Shown piece by piece: positions 41,682 to 50,267 of a DNA stretch of 64,000 nucleotides (positions are counted from its first letter, which is position 1; each line of letters starts with the position of its first letter). The position numbers and the translations under genes were made by a program. The notes below the pieces were generated by a model. That model was not told the DNA's origin, did no database searches, and was given only the letters and a program-made list of their open reading frames with translations. The DNA comes from JAEUMD01 sp036768475 (GTDB taxonomy: Bacteria; Pseudomonadota; Alphaproteobacteria; Rhizobiales; Hyphomicrobiaceae), in assembly GCA_036768475.1 (NCBI GenBank), contig DAIPMW010000015.1, forward strand, positions 1 through 64,000. The letters are read 5' to 3'.

Positions 41682-42599
41682 TCACGGATTGAAGGGCGAC
41701 GCATCGATGTAGGTCCACGCGACAGCATGATTGAGCGGGGAGACGATCCATTTGTGGGCCGTGAAGCGCCACCAGCGACCGGTGCCGCCCGTCACGGGAT
41801 CCCGCGGTCCGCCACTGAGGTCGAGCCTGACCGCACCCGTCAACTGCAATTGGCGGCCGGTCTGGAAATCGATGAAGACGAGGCCAGCACGCGGATTGAC
41901 CGCGAAATTGCCAAGCGTGCCGAACATCGAATTGCCTGGGTAGTCCGGAATGCCCAGCACGTTGCCGTCGACGCGCACGAAGCCGGGCCTGCCGCCGCGA
42001 TGGGAGGCATCGACCGGACCGTTGCCGGGTTGCGCGCTTGCGACAAAGAAGGTATCGGCAGCCGCTATCCAGGCAAGCAGATCATCCTCAAGGCGCTCGC
42101 CTTCGCGGATTTGCAGTGGCTCGTAGGTATCAGACTTTTGCACCGCTTCGCGTCGCTGGATATACTTCGGACAGTTGGGGAAAGCCCCTGCCACCGCAAG
42201 GCGAACCAGGTCGTCGGATAGCGATGCGACCTGACCGTTGACGCGCAATCGCCGCCGTGTCGCGGTTTCGATGAAGAGTGCCCCAACGGAATCGGAGACC
42301 TGCATGTCCGCAAAAGGTGGGGTCCGGCGCAGCAGCCCGCCTTCATCCACCAGGCGCAGATCGAGACGGGTGCCGTCATCGTGCGAGGCCGCGAAGCCAG
42401 CCGGACCGGCCAGACAACTTGCCCACAGATCGCCATTCGGTGCCGCCCCACCGATGATGCACGCCAACTGCTGGCTGACGAAGTGCACGGCTGCGGCCGG
42501 GATGCGGTCGGCGATGACCCGGCCGTTCATGATCGCCTGGCCGCGTTCGCCGGTTTCATTTTGCACGGCGCGCTCGCCGTCGTGAAACGGGTCTTGCAT
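41682..42599 (-). CDS. Pyridoxamine-phosphate-oxidase-like flavin-binding protein, 305 aa
   Basis: A split-barrel FMN-binding protein, long form: ADTFFVASAQPGNGPVDASH, then GRPGFVRVDGNVLGIPDYPG and GNFAVNPRAGLVFIDFQTGR. These are typical of PNPOx-like proteins often found next to 2Fe-2S reductases. ATG 42599 has GAGG 6 bp upstream. It is the middle gene of DsrE-PNPOx-ferredoxin reductase, all on the minus strand. The reaction is not known; electron transfer from the reductase to a substrate on FMN is likely. Confidence 0.82.
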   Translation of the reverse strand: MQDPFHDGERAVQNETGERGQAIMNGRVIADRIPAAAVHFVSQQLACIIGGAAPNGDLWASCLAGPAGFAASHDDGTRLDLRLVDEGGLLRRTPPFADMQVSDSVGALFIETATRRRLRVNGQVASLSDDLVRLAVAGAFPNCPKYIQRREAVQKSDTYEPLQIREGERLEDDLLAWIAAADTFFVASAQPGNGPVDASHRGGRPGFVRVDGNVLGIPDYPGNSMFGTLGNFAVNPRAGLVFIDFQTGRQLQLTGAVRLDLSGGPRDPVTGGTGRWWRFTAHKWIVSPLNHAVAWTYIDASPFNP

Positions 42600-42672
42600 G
42601 ATGTTCCTCATTCGATGGTGACCAGGGGGCGAGTGCGCACCCCTGGCCCAGTGCAACGAGACGGACGGCGGG

Positions 42673-43050
42673 TCAGAACGTCAGGACCCGGTAGCCACCG
42701 TCCAGGTACTTCGACAGGTCGACGATGCCTGAGGTCCCCGGGATGGCCTTCTCGTCGATGAGGGTGTGTCCTGTCGCCTTCACGTCATTGGTGGCTCCAA
42801 ACACGTCCGCGCAGCCACGGCAGACCCCGATGACCGTGTCCTTGACCGCGTCGTAGAGCGCGTGGGCCGGATGGCCGTTCTTCACGAGTTCACTTGGCCA
42901 GCGCACGCCCGCACCCTGGAAGATGAGCGCGACTTCCTGGTTCTTCTCCTTCAGCTCGTAGGCCACGAACATCGCGTTGAAGATGCGGCCGAGGGCCTCT
43001 TCGGAGCCGGCCTTGGGGTCGGAGTAGACGACAATGGCAGTCTTCGACAT
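42673..43050 (-). CDS. DsrE-family protein, 125 aa
   Basis: The N-terminus KTAIVVYSDPKAGSEEALGR and the segment VALIFQGAGVRWP mark the DsrE-like fold. The cysteines in VIGVCRGCADVF (CxxC) are the likely active thiols. It is preceded by a TTACCG palindrome and leads the three-gene set with the flavin-binding protein and the reductase. ATG 43050 was chosen; an upstream in-frame start adds 10 residues and would run into the operator. Confidence 0.86.
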   Translation of the reverse strand: MSKTAIVVYSDPKAGSEEALGRIFNAMFVAYELKEKNQEVALIFQGAGVRWPSELVKNGHPAHALYDAVKDTVIGVCRGCADVFGATNDVKATGHTLIDEKAIPGTSGIVDLSKYLDGGYRVLTF

Positions 43051-43079
43051 GGTGGTTTCCTTCCTGCTCAGCTTGACCA

Positions 43080-43155
43080 TTACCGAATGATCGGTAAATT
43101 ATGATTGCGCCGCAAAGACAACGGCGTCAAGAGAAAATTACCGAACGATCGGTAA
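43080..43155. promoter_or_regulatory. Two TetR operators TTACCGAAYGATCGGTAA
   Basis: TTACCGAATGATCGGTAA (43080-43097) and TTACCGAACGATCGGTAA (43138-43155) are palindromes with arms TTACCG and CGGTAA, one beside each divergent start. They match each other at 17 of 18 positions. Confidence 0.68.
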
Positions 43156-43189
43156 TTTTACATAATCCGCTGGAAAGAAAGACGAATAT

Positions 43190-43768
43190 ATGGCCAGGCC
43201 AACGACGATCGATAATCCGGAGCTGCTCGAGCGGCTTAGCGGCGTATTCCGCGACGTCGGCTATGAGGGCGCATCGATCGCAATGCTGTCGGAAGCCACG
43301 GGATTGAAGCGGGCAAGCCTTTACCACCGTTTCCCCGACGGCAAGGAACAGATGGCAAAGGAGGTCCTGACGGGCGCTCAGAACTGGCTGTCAGAGAATA
43401 TTTTTCAGCCACTAGCAAGCTCCGCGCCGGCGAAGGAACGGGTGGCGCTTTTGGTCGACAAGCTGGAGGCACTTTATTCCGGGGGCAGCCAGGCCTGCAT
43501 CCTCAACATGCTATCGGCAGCGCATATTCACGAAGGCCCGTTTACTGCTCAGATCCGGCAAATTTTCGAAGCGTTCATCGATGCTCTGGAGAAGGTCGCG
43601 CGCGATGCGGGACTAGATCGCAAAACGGCGCGCAAGCGTGCTGAGCAAACGGTAGCGATGCTGCAGGGAAGCCTCGTGCTGGCGCGTGGTATGGGAACGA
43701 CCGAGCCCTTCGTGGCATTTCTGAAGTCGTTGCCGGTTATGCTGCTGGAGCGGTCATATGCCGGTTAA
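43190..43768 (+). CDS. TetR-family repressor of the DsrE-PNPOx-reductase set, 192 aa
   Basis: Helix-turn-helix VFRDVGYEGASIAMLSEATG and LKRASLYHRFPDGKEQM. The ligand domain is short and helical with one cysteine in SQACILNML. It is divergent from the DsrE gene; the shared spacer holds two near-identical TTACCG palindromes. By this arrangement it represses both itself and the redox set. Confidence 0.9.
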   Translation: MARPTTIDNPELLERLSGVFRDVGYEGASIAMLSEATGLKRASLYHRFPDGKEQMAKEVLTGAQNWLSENIFQPLASSAPAKERVALLVDKLEALYSGGSQACILNMLSAAHIHEGPFTAQIRQIFEAFIDALEKVARDAGLDRKTARKRAEQTVAMLQGSLVLARGMGTTEPFVAFLKSLPVMLLERSYAG

Positions 43769-43918
43769 TCCGTAGTTTGTCCGCTTCTTTTCGAATTCGT
43801 ACGCGGACATCTCGAAGCCGATGCCGAATGACGCCTCCTCAATGGGCGTCCCGATCGGCTCTCGCGCGATCGGGTTCTCTTAGCTCGACAGACATCTCTA
43901 CGTTATCTGGTACTCTCG

Positions 43919-44200
43919 CTAGCGACAGGTCAACGGATCGATTGACCACAGTCCGAGATGTGCGCCGATTGACCGCCCAGCTGCTTCTGAGCCTGCATAT
44001 CCTTGGCATGAGCCGAGCGCGTACTGCGTCAGCTCGTAGGCTGCGACAGCTGCGATCACACCAAGCAATTGCCACCCAAGCATGGGCCACACGTTTCGTC
44101 GTTTGGACGCAATGTTGGTGGCCGGATGCTTCGGGTTAAAAGAAGCAGTTTGCGCCAAATGGACCGCAGCTAACGACAGAGACTCCAAAGAGATTGCCAT
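43919..44200 (-). CDS. Possible small membrane protein, about 93 aa
   Basis: In the 500-bp spacer between tetR and the next gene, one frame has a single clear hydrophobic helix (GWQLLGVIAAVAAYELTQYA) and a reasonable composition. It has no recognised domain or ribosome site. Presented with low confidence; the rest of 43769-44269 shows nothing. Confidence 0.3.
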   Translation of the reverse strand: MAISLESLSLAAVHLAQTASFNPKHPATNIASKRRNVWPMLGWQLLGVIAAVAAYELTQYALGSCQGYAGSEAAGRSIGAHLGLWSIDPLTCR

Positions 44201-44269
44201 AGACGTTACCGTGCTGAATTGAGAGATCGTGTAAGCATCGAGCGAGCTATAAAATGTTGTCAAACTGGC

Positions 44270-44677
44270 TCAGTTCGACGCCATCAACCTGTCGACCTCG
44301 GCCTTGAAAGCAGTGAAGTCGTAGCCCATGCCATTGAGAACGGTACTCCAATGCCGCACGTGCGCCGCCGTCGCCACGGCTTCGCGCACTTCGGCTTCGC
44401 TCGCACCGGCAGAGCGCGCTTTCTTGGTATGAACGTAGACGCAGTACGCGCACGGAATCTGTGCGGCGACACCCAATGCGATCAACTCGCGTGTCTTGGC
44501 TTCTATCTTGGCATTCTGCCCCATCAAGATTTTATCGGCATTCAGCATGGCCTGCAGCGCATGCTGAGGGTAGGTGTTCACGTAGAAGCCAGGCGGCTCG
44601 TCCGCGATCGCCGAGGCCGAAATGGCCAAGAGGGCAGCAAATGCCGACATCAGGCTGACAATTCGGTTGCGCTTCAT
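44270..44677 (-). CDS. Exported carboxymuconolactone decarboxylase-family (AhpD-like) protein, 135 aa
   Basis: Signal peptide residues 1-24 (IVSLMSAFAALLAISASAIA). The mature part has the CMD motif IPCAYCVYVHTKKARSAGAS, with CxxC...H of AhpD-like thiol peroxidases. An AGAGGAGG site precedes ATG 44677. An export signal is unusual in this family. It has no operon partner. Confidence 0.82.
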   Translation of the reverse strand: MKRNRIVSLMSAFAALLAISASAIADEPPGFYVNTYPQHALQAMLNADKILMGQNAKIEAKTRELIALGVAAQIPCAYCVYVHTKKARSAGASEAEVREAVATAAHVRHWSTVLNGMGYDFTAFKAEVDRLMASN

Positions 44678-44919
44678 ATCTGGGTCCTCCTCTAGGGTTT
44701 TCTGCTGGCGGCAGAGTGCGCGGCATAAGACCGAGACGGGGCACCGCAAGCGGCGAAGTGCCGTCGTCCGTATCGGTGCAGCAAGCTCACCTTGGCCTAG
44801 TTAGAACTTGCGTCTAAGCTGTTCCAAGAGTCCCGACGGAACTCCGTTTTTTTTCCGACGCTTTCGTAACGCTCTGTTCGAAAAGAAAAAATTCGGCTCG
44901 CATCCGATGGCGAACATCC

Positions 44920-46608
44920 GTGTCCAGTAGATCGATACATCTTCATGCACCCTTCGACGTAGGCGGACTTCGCGTCGAGCCATCCACTCTTCGCGTCATC
45001 CGTGCCGACGAGACAGCGCGCCTTGAAGCCCGCGCCATGGAGGTGCTGGTCTACTTGGCCCAGCACGCGGGTCAGGTTGTGAGCCGGGAGGAACTCGAGA
45101 ATCAGGTTTGGGAAGGTCGTATCGTCACGGAGGATGCGGTAACCAACGCGATCGCAAAGCTGCGTCGCGCTTTGAATGATGATGCTCGCCAGCCCCGGCA
45201 CATAGAGACGGTTCCGAAGGTGGGCTATCGGCTGATTTCGGAGATTGCACCAGTCGATGAAATCGCCACCGTTAAGCAAAGAGAAGAGGGCAGCACCGTT
45301 CGCAGCAAAATTTTGTTCCGAGGGCGTGTGCGCTCTGCGGCGGTTCTGCTGGGCCTCGTACTTCTCGCTTTTGTTTCGCTGCTCGTGTGGAGCCGCAAGG
45401 ACTTCGTGTCCATGCCAAATGCGTCGCGCCCGCATCTCCCCTCGGTTGCTGTCCTGCCCTTCGAGAGTCTTGGGTCATCGGCCGGATATTTCACCAACGG
45501 CCTCAGAGCGGATTTGATCACGGACCTCTCCCGCGTTTCGGGCCTACGCGTCATTTCTCCGAGTTTTGTCACTGCGGACGAACGATCGGGCCGCGATCGA
45601 GACGCGTTGCTTCGTCAGCTAGGGGCGGATTACGTTCTTGACGGTACCGTTCAGCATCTGGGTGATCGATTGCGGGTGAATGTCCAGCTCGTTTCTGCGG
45701 GCACCGATCGCGTTCTTTGGGGGGAAAGATATGATCGAACCGTCCATGACGTTTTTGTACTGCAGGATGAGCTGACCAGAAGTGTGCTTGGCGCACTGAG
45801 ACTTAGGCTGGGCCCCGCAGACCAGGCCGCCGCAAGCAAACGCCCCACAAACAGCGTGGTCGCCTACGATTACTATCTTCGCGGTCTGCAACTCCATGGA
45901 CGTCGGACCAAACCGGACAACGAAGACGCCAAGCGTCAGTTCATGAAGGCTATCGACATTGACTCGAGTTTTGCCAGAGCCTACGCGGGCCTTGCTCTGG
46001 CGCACTCGCGTGACGCCATCGATGGCTGGACGACCGCTCCCTTACGGTCACTTGAATTGGCCCAGCAGTTTGCAGAGAGGGCAGCCGGGGTCGATCCGAT
46101 GCTTCCACAGGTACACTTCGTGCTGGGCCAGGTACAGCTGTTTCGCCAGCAGCATATCGAAGCAATGCAGGCAGCCCAACGCGCGATTGAAATCGACCCC
46201 AACTATGCCGACGGCCATGCGCTCAGTGCTTGGATCCTGACATATGCAGGGCGATCGGCAGACGCGATGGATGCGATGAATGAGGCTCTCCGCCTTAACC
46301 CTAGGCCGTCGGCATCATATTTGGAGGTACTGGGAGAAATCCAATTCGTCCAGGGCAAGTATGAAGCCTCGGCAGCGACGTTCCGGCACGTTCTGAAGAT
46401 CAATCCAGACTATCTGCGGGCCCGTGTGTGGATCGCGGCGGGGTTGGCGCTGGCAAGTGAAACCGAAAGCGCAGAGTGGGAAGCGGGCGAACTTCTGGTG
46501 CTCAATCCCGACTTCGCCCTGGACAAGCTTGGATTTGCATTTCCATTCAAAGATCCACGGATTCTGGCGAGACTTCTTGACGGTCTCAGGCGGGCCGGAC
46601 TTAATTGA
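44920..46608 (+). CDS. CadC-like membrane-anchored winged-helix protein with TPRs, 562 aa
   Basis: Residues 1-105 are an OmpR/CadC-type winged helix (ARAMEVLVYLAQHAGQVVSR and IETVPKVGYRLI). A single membrane helix follows near residue 145 (AAVLLGLVLLAFVSLLVW). The large outer part has an adenylate-cyclase-associated type beta domain (SVAVLPFESLGSSAGYFTNG; ADYVLDGTVQ; VLWGERYDR) and then several TPR units (YYLRGLQLHGRRTKPDNEDA onward). It regulates without phosphorylation. The start is GTG 44920. Targets are not evident. Confidence 0.85.
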   Translation: MSSRSIHLHAPFDVGGLRVEPSTLRVIRADETARLEARAMEVLVYLAQHAGQVVSREELENQVWEGRIVTEDAVTNAIAKLRRALNDDARQPRHIETVPKVGYRLISEIAPVDEIATVKQREEGSTVRSKILFRGRVRSAAVLLGLVLLAFVSLLVWSRKDFVSMPNASRPHLPSVAVLPFESLGSSAGYFTNGLRADLITDLSRVSGLRVISPSFVTADERSGRDRDALLRQLGADYVLDGTVQHLGDRLRVNVQLVSAGTDRVLWGERYDRTVHDVFVLQDELTRSVLGALRLRLGPADQAAASKRPTNSVVAYDYYLRGLQLHGRRTKPDNEDAKRQFMKAIDIDSSFARAYAGLALAHSRDAIDGWTTAPLRSLELAQQFAERAAGVDPMLPQVHFVLGQVQLFRQQHIEAMQAAQRAIEIDPNYADGHALSAWILTYAGRSADAMDAMNEALRLNPRPSASYLEVLGEIQFVQGKYEASAATFRHVLKINPDYLRARVWIAAGLALASETESAEWEAGELLVLNPDFALDKLGFAFPFKDPRILARLLDGLRRAGLN

Positions 46609-46927
46609 TCGCAGATTGTCGGCTCGCTCCCCAAACTCAGTTAAGGGGTCCAATGGTTGCCAGAATTTCAGGTCCCAGCATCTTGCTTCCGAGGCGCGTT
46701 TACAGTGATACCCCAAGAGCGGCAACCCGAATTGCTATCCTGGGCGCGACTAAGGTCATCGCTGACTCCGTCTGCTTGATGCCACGTTGAGCTAGGTGCC
46801 GACCTTTTCTGCCGCCCGTACGGCATCTAGGCCCTCGTGTTTAAACAACGCATAACGCATACTCTTATCGCAAATCAGCAGCAAAAAGCCCTGGCTGCAG
46901 ATACGAGAAGCCAGAGCGACAAACGCG
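46609..46927. other. Spacer of 319 bp
   Basis: Nothing is recognised; short frames here are unsupported. It separates the convergent TPR-regulator and response-regulator genes. Confidence 0.4.
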
Positions 46928-47650
46928 TCAGGTCTCGGTTACTTTTCCCGCCAGCACATAGCCTTCGCCGCGCACTGTCTTGATGAATTCAGGCTCTGCG
47001 GGATCGCGCTCGATCTTGCGGCGCAGGCGCGCGATATGGACATCGATGGCACGATCCGCAACGTAGGTCGTCTCGCCGTGAACGGGATCCAGGATCTGGT
47101 CGCGGCTCAGCACGACGTTGGGATGCTCCAGTAGAACGCGCAACATGGCAAACTCCATGGCGGTCAGCTTGGCTGGCGCGCCGGCCGGCAAATTTATGAG
47201 CGTGCGCGCTTCAAGATCGAGTTTCCAATTTCCGAACAACAGCGCCTTGATTGCCCCGACCGGCATCGCGACGGGCGTTTCGTACTCACGCGCCCGTCGC
47301 AGCACTGCCTTGATCCGGGCCAGAAGCTCGCGTGGCTCGAAGGGCTTGGTGATATAATCGTCGGCGCCGAGTTCCAGTCCGATGATCCGATCGAACACTT
47401 CCGATCTCGCCGACAAGACGACGATCGGCAGCCGTGATGTTGACCTCAATTCCTTGGTGACATCGAAGCCATCCCTATCGGGCAGGATCAAGTCGAGCAC
47501 ACACAAGTCGAAATCCTGGGCCTTCAGCGCGCTTACCATCTCGGCCGCTGTGCCAACGCAAACGACATTAAACCCCTGCTTGGTGAGGTAGCGGTCGAGG
47601 AAGCCCGTCAGTTGAGGATCGTCATCGACAACGAGAATTCTTTCAGACAT
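46928..47650 (-). CDS. OmpR-type response regulator beside the iodate-reductase-like operon, 240 aa
   Basis: The receiver is canonical: acidic triplet in ILVVDDDPQ, acceptor in VLDLILPDRDG, VLSARS and ITKPFEPREL. The winged helix follows (VADRAIDVHIARLRRKIERD and FIKTVRGEGYVL). ATG 47650 begins the receiver; an earlier in-frame start adds unlike residues. It is divergent by 41 bp from a 5'-truncated hybrid histidine kinase, which probably was its partner. Confidence 0.92.
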   Translation of the reverse strand: MSERILVVDDDPQLTGFLDRYLTKQGFNVVCVGTAAEMVSALKAQDFDLCVLDLILPDRDGFDVTKELRSTSRLPIVVLSARSEVFDRIIGLELGADDYITKPFEPRELLARIKAVLRRAREYETPVAMPVGAIKALLFGNWKLDLEARTLINLPAGAPAKLTAMEFAMLRVLLEHPNVVLSRDQILDPVHGETTYVADRAIDVHIARLRRKIERDPAEPEFIKTVRGEGYVLAGKVTET

Positions 47651-47691
47651 TGAGTTCAAAGACCTCGGCGATAGTAAAGTAGGCTTGAGAG

Positions 47692-48957
47692 TTGTGCCCT
47701 GGCTACTACAGGGTTGCAGGCATAAGCGGAGTTCTGGCCCATGCCCAAACACGCCGAGAGATCCAGAATTTCATCGGAATCGGCGAAGACATCACCGAGA
47801 AGCGAAAGGCCCGCGAGCAGATTGTGAAAGCGCAGAAAATGGAGGCCGTTGGGCTTCTTGCGGGCGGTGTGGCACATGACTTCAACAACGTGCTGACGAC
47901 AATTCTCGGCGCTGCGCATCTGGCGAGCCTCGATGCCGAGAGGGACAGCGACATTGGCCGCGAAATCACTCAGATCGAGATTGCGGCACGCCGCGCCCAG
48001 TCTCTCGTCCAGCAACTCCTGACATTTGCGCGCCGCCAACCTGCTGCCCCGCAGAAGCTCAATTTGAGGGACGAAGTGCAGGAGGTGGCAAAGCTCATCC
48101 AGGCGTCGATACCGCCCACCATCAAGGTGAAAACCCGCTTCGAGACCGACGACGCCTGGGTGCTGGCCGACCCCTCGCACGTTCATCAGATCGTGATGAA
48201 CCTGTGTCGCAACGCAGCTGAGGCCGTGCCGAAAGAGGCGGGTGAGATCGAAATCACGGTCGTCGGTGACGCCGATGCTCCCGAAGCCATATCCGGCCAT
48301 GACAGTGATCACAAAGCCTGGTTGAAACTCGTCGTCACGGACAATGGACCGGGTCTATCCGCTGAAACGGCCAAGCGGGTTTTTGACCCGTTCTTTACGA
48401 CCAAGCCGCTAGGAAAAGGCACAGGCCTCGGCCTGACAATGGTCGCGACGCTCGTCCAGGACATGGACGGTTTTGTTTCGCTCGCCAGCCAGCCGGGAGA
48501 GGGCGCCCGTTTCGAGGTGACGCTGCCCCGCGTCGAGCCGGGCACCGTGGGCAAGGCTCCGCAGGAAGTGCTGCCGCGCGGCTCCGAGCAGATCCTGCTG
48601 GTCGATGACGAAGCCGACGTCGTCTCGACCTATCGCAGAGTTCTCATGCGTCTTGGATATCGCGTTGCAGCCTACACCGACCCGCGCAGCGCGCTCGAGG
48701 CGTTCTCGCGGGAACCGGGAAAATTTGACCTTGTGATGACTGACCTCGTGATGCCGGACATGAATGGCGAGGCACTGGCACACGAGGTGATGCGCATAAA
48801 GCCGTCATGCCCTGTGATCGTCTGCACCGGCTACCGACCGAAGGACATGAGTATCGATAGGCTGCCGCGTTACGCACTGCTGGAGAAGCCGATCCACCCG
48901 GCTGAACTGGCCAGGCGTCTGCGTGAGTTGCTCGCCGCGACGCCGACCTCGGCGTGA
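47692..48957 (+). CDS. Hybrid histidine kinase, 5'-truncated, 421 aa as seen
   Basis: The recognisable sequence begins in the last strand of a PAS domain (IQNFIGIGEDITEKRKAREQ), so the sensing N-terminus is missing. Then come the H-box LLAGGVAHDFNNVLTTILGA, N-box, VTDNGPGLSAE and GTGLGLTMV, followed by a C-terminal receiver (EQILLVDDEADVV; LVMTDLVMPDMNG; LEKPIHPAEL). The first 18 residues have no match. Only 41 bp separate it from the divergent regulator gene, consistent with a deletion that removed its start. Confidence 0.82.
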   Translation: MCPGYYRVAGISGVLAHAQTRREIQNFIGIGEDITEKRKAREQIVKAQKMEAVGLLAGGVAHDFNNVLTTILGAAHLASLDAERDSDIGREITQIEIAARRAQSLVQQLLTFARRQPAAPQKLNLRDEVQEVAKLIQASIPPTIKVKTRFETDDAWVLADPSHVHQIVMNLCRNAAEAVPKEAGEIEITVVGDADAPEAISGHDSDHKAWLKLVVTDNGPGLSAETAKRVFDPFFTTKPLGKGTGLGLTMVATLVQDMDGFVSLASQPGEGARFEVTLPRVEPGTVGKAPQEVLPRGSEQILLVDDEADVVSTYRRVLMRLGYRVAAYTDPRSALEAFSREPGKFDLVMTDLVMPDMNGEALAHEVMRIKPSCPVIVCTGYRPKDMSIDRLPRYALLEKPIHPAELARRLRELLAATPTSA

Positions 48958-48974
48958 TTGAGGCCACTTAATAT

Positions 48975-48991
48975 TTCTTCACAATTCTTCA
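48975..48991 (+). promoter_or_regulatory. Tandem TTCTTCA repeats before the peroxidase gene
   Basis: TTCTTCA at 48975-48981 and 48985-48991, 10 bp apart, within TTTCTTCACAATTCTTCATG. This tandem form is typical of OmpR-class binding sites. The nearby regulator (46928-47650) is a candidate binder. It lies about 170 bp before the first gene of the idr-like operon. Confidence 0.4.
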
Positions 48992-49156
48992 TGATTTGAA
49001 ACCGTCCTCGCAATACCAGCGAGCAATCGGGCTGCTAACCTCCCCGCGTTCTTATCAAAATGAGGCGTTCGAACGCGAGGCGAGAAGGTCCGCGCCGGTT
49101 GGCTCCCCGCAGGCTGAACCTCCCCGCATCAAATGCCTCTCCAAAGGGAGGCTCCG

Positions 49157-50254
49157 ATGAGGGAGACACGATTGCCGCGTGCGAAGCTGGCGATCCCTGG
49201 GCTGATCGTATCAATGATCGTGGCGACGCCCGCGTGGTCGGCGGACACCAAGCTCGCGCCACTTCCCGACGCGAAAGAGATCAAGGCGGATCGCGCCGAA
49301 CTTGGCCGCATGTTATTTTTCGACGCGCGTCTTTCCGGCGACACGGCCACCAGCTGTTCCACCTGCCATGATCCGGCAAAGGGCTGGGGCGACGGCAAGC
49401 CGCTATCCAACGGCTATACCAGCATCCAGTATTTCCGCAACGCGCCAACGCTTTTCAATGCTGGCCATCGCAGCTACTTCATGTGGGATGCGCGGCTTGA
49501 CGGCTCGGACGCCGGCACACTCGTGCGCGACATGCTGACCGAAGCGCACACGATGAACATGGACAGCCGCCTTGCGCAGGAGCGCCTGAAGCAGGTGCCC
49601 GAGTATCAGGCCATGTTCGAAAAGGCCTTCAAGGGCGATCCCTATGGCGGCAAGATCTACGGTGCGATTGGCGAGTACCTGAAGACGATCCGCACCGTCG
49701 ATGCGCCGCTCGACAAGTATCTGCGCGGCGACAAAGCCGCGCTCGGCGACGCGGAGCTGAGGGGCATGGCCCTGTTCGAAGGCAAGGCTGGCTGCGTTCA
49801 GTGTCACGCCGGCCCAATGCTGAGCGACGGCAAGGCGCACGCCACTGGAGTTCCGGCCAACCCTGAACTCGGCACGAATGCCGAGCGACAGATCTCGATG
49901 CTGCGTCATTTCTCGACCATGGGCACGCCCAACTACATGAACCTGCGCGAGGACGTCGGCCACTACGTCGTCACCAAGGACAAGAAGGACTGGGGCAAAT
50001 TCCTCACCCCCTCGCTCTGGGACGTGGGTCAGACCGCGCCCTACATGCACAACGGTGCCTTGGCAACGCTCGATGACGTTGTGGCTTTCTACAACAGAGG
50101 TGGTGGCGAGAAGTCGGGCATGAAGCCGCTGGAGCTATCCGCTGCCGAACAGGCAGATCTCGTTGCCTTTCTGAAATCGATGACGGGCAGAGCTCCTACT
50201 GAGAAGGCTCCCGATTTGCCAGAGTGCAAACTCCGCACCGTCGGCCAGAACTGA
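49157..50254 (+). CDS. idrP1: Di-heme cytochrome c peroxidase-like protein (IdrP1/P2-type), 365 aa
   Basis: Signal peptide residues 1-28 (ending ATPAWSAD). Two heme sites are visible: CSTCH near residue 67 and CVQCH near residue 215, as in MauG/CcpA peroxidases. GGGAGG sits 5 bp before ATG 49157. A second peroxidase gene follows after 13 bp, then the Rieske and molybdopterin subunits. In iodate reductase operons (idrABP1P2) two such peroxidases are thought to remove peroxide formed during reduction. The symbol is assigned by operon order, not by close comparison, so P1 versus P2 is tentative. Confidence 0.87.
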   Translation: MRETRLPRAKLAIPGLIVSMIVATPAWSADTKLAPLPDAKEIKADRAELGRMLFFDARLSGDTATSCSTCHDPAKGWGDGKPLSNGYTSIQYFRNAPTLFNAGHRSYFMWDARLDGSDAGTLVRDMLTEAHTMNMDSRLAQERLKQVPEYQAMFEKAFKGDPYGGKIYGAIGEYLKTIRTVDAPLDKYLRGDKAALGDAELRGMALFEGKAGCVQCHAGPMLSDGKAHATGVPANPELGTNAERQISMLRHFSTMGTPNYMNLREDVGHYVVTKDKKDWGKFLTPSLWDVGQTAPYMHNGALATLDDVVAFYNRGGGEKSGMKPLELSAAEQADLVAFLKSMTGRAPTEKAPDLPECKLRTVGQN

Positions 50255-50267
50255 GGGAGGACGCACC

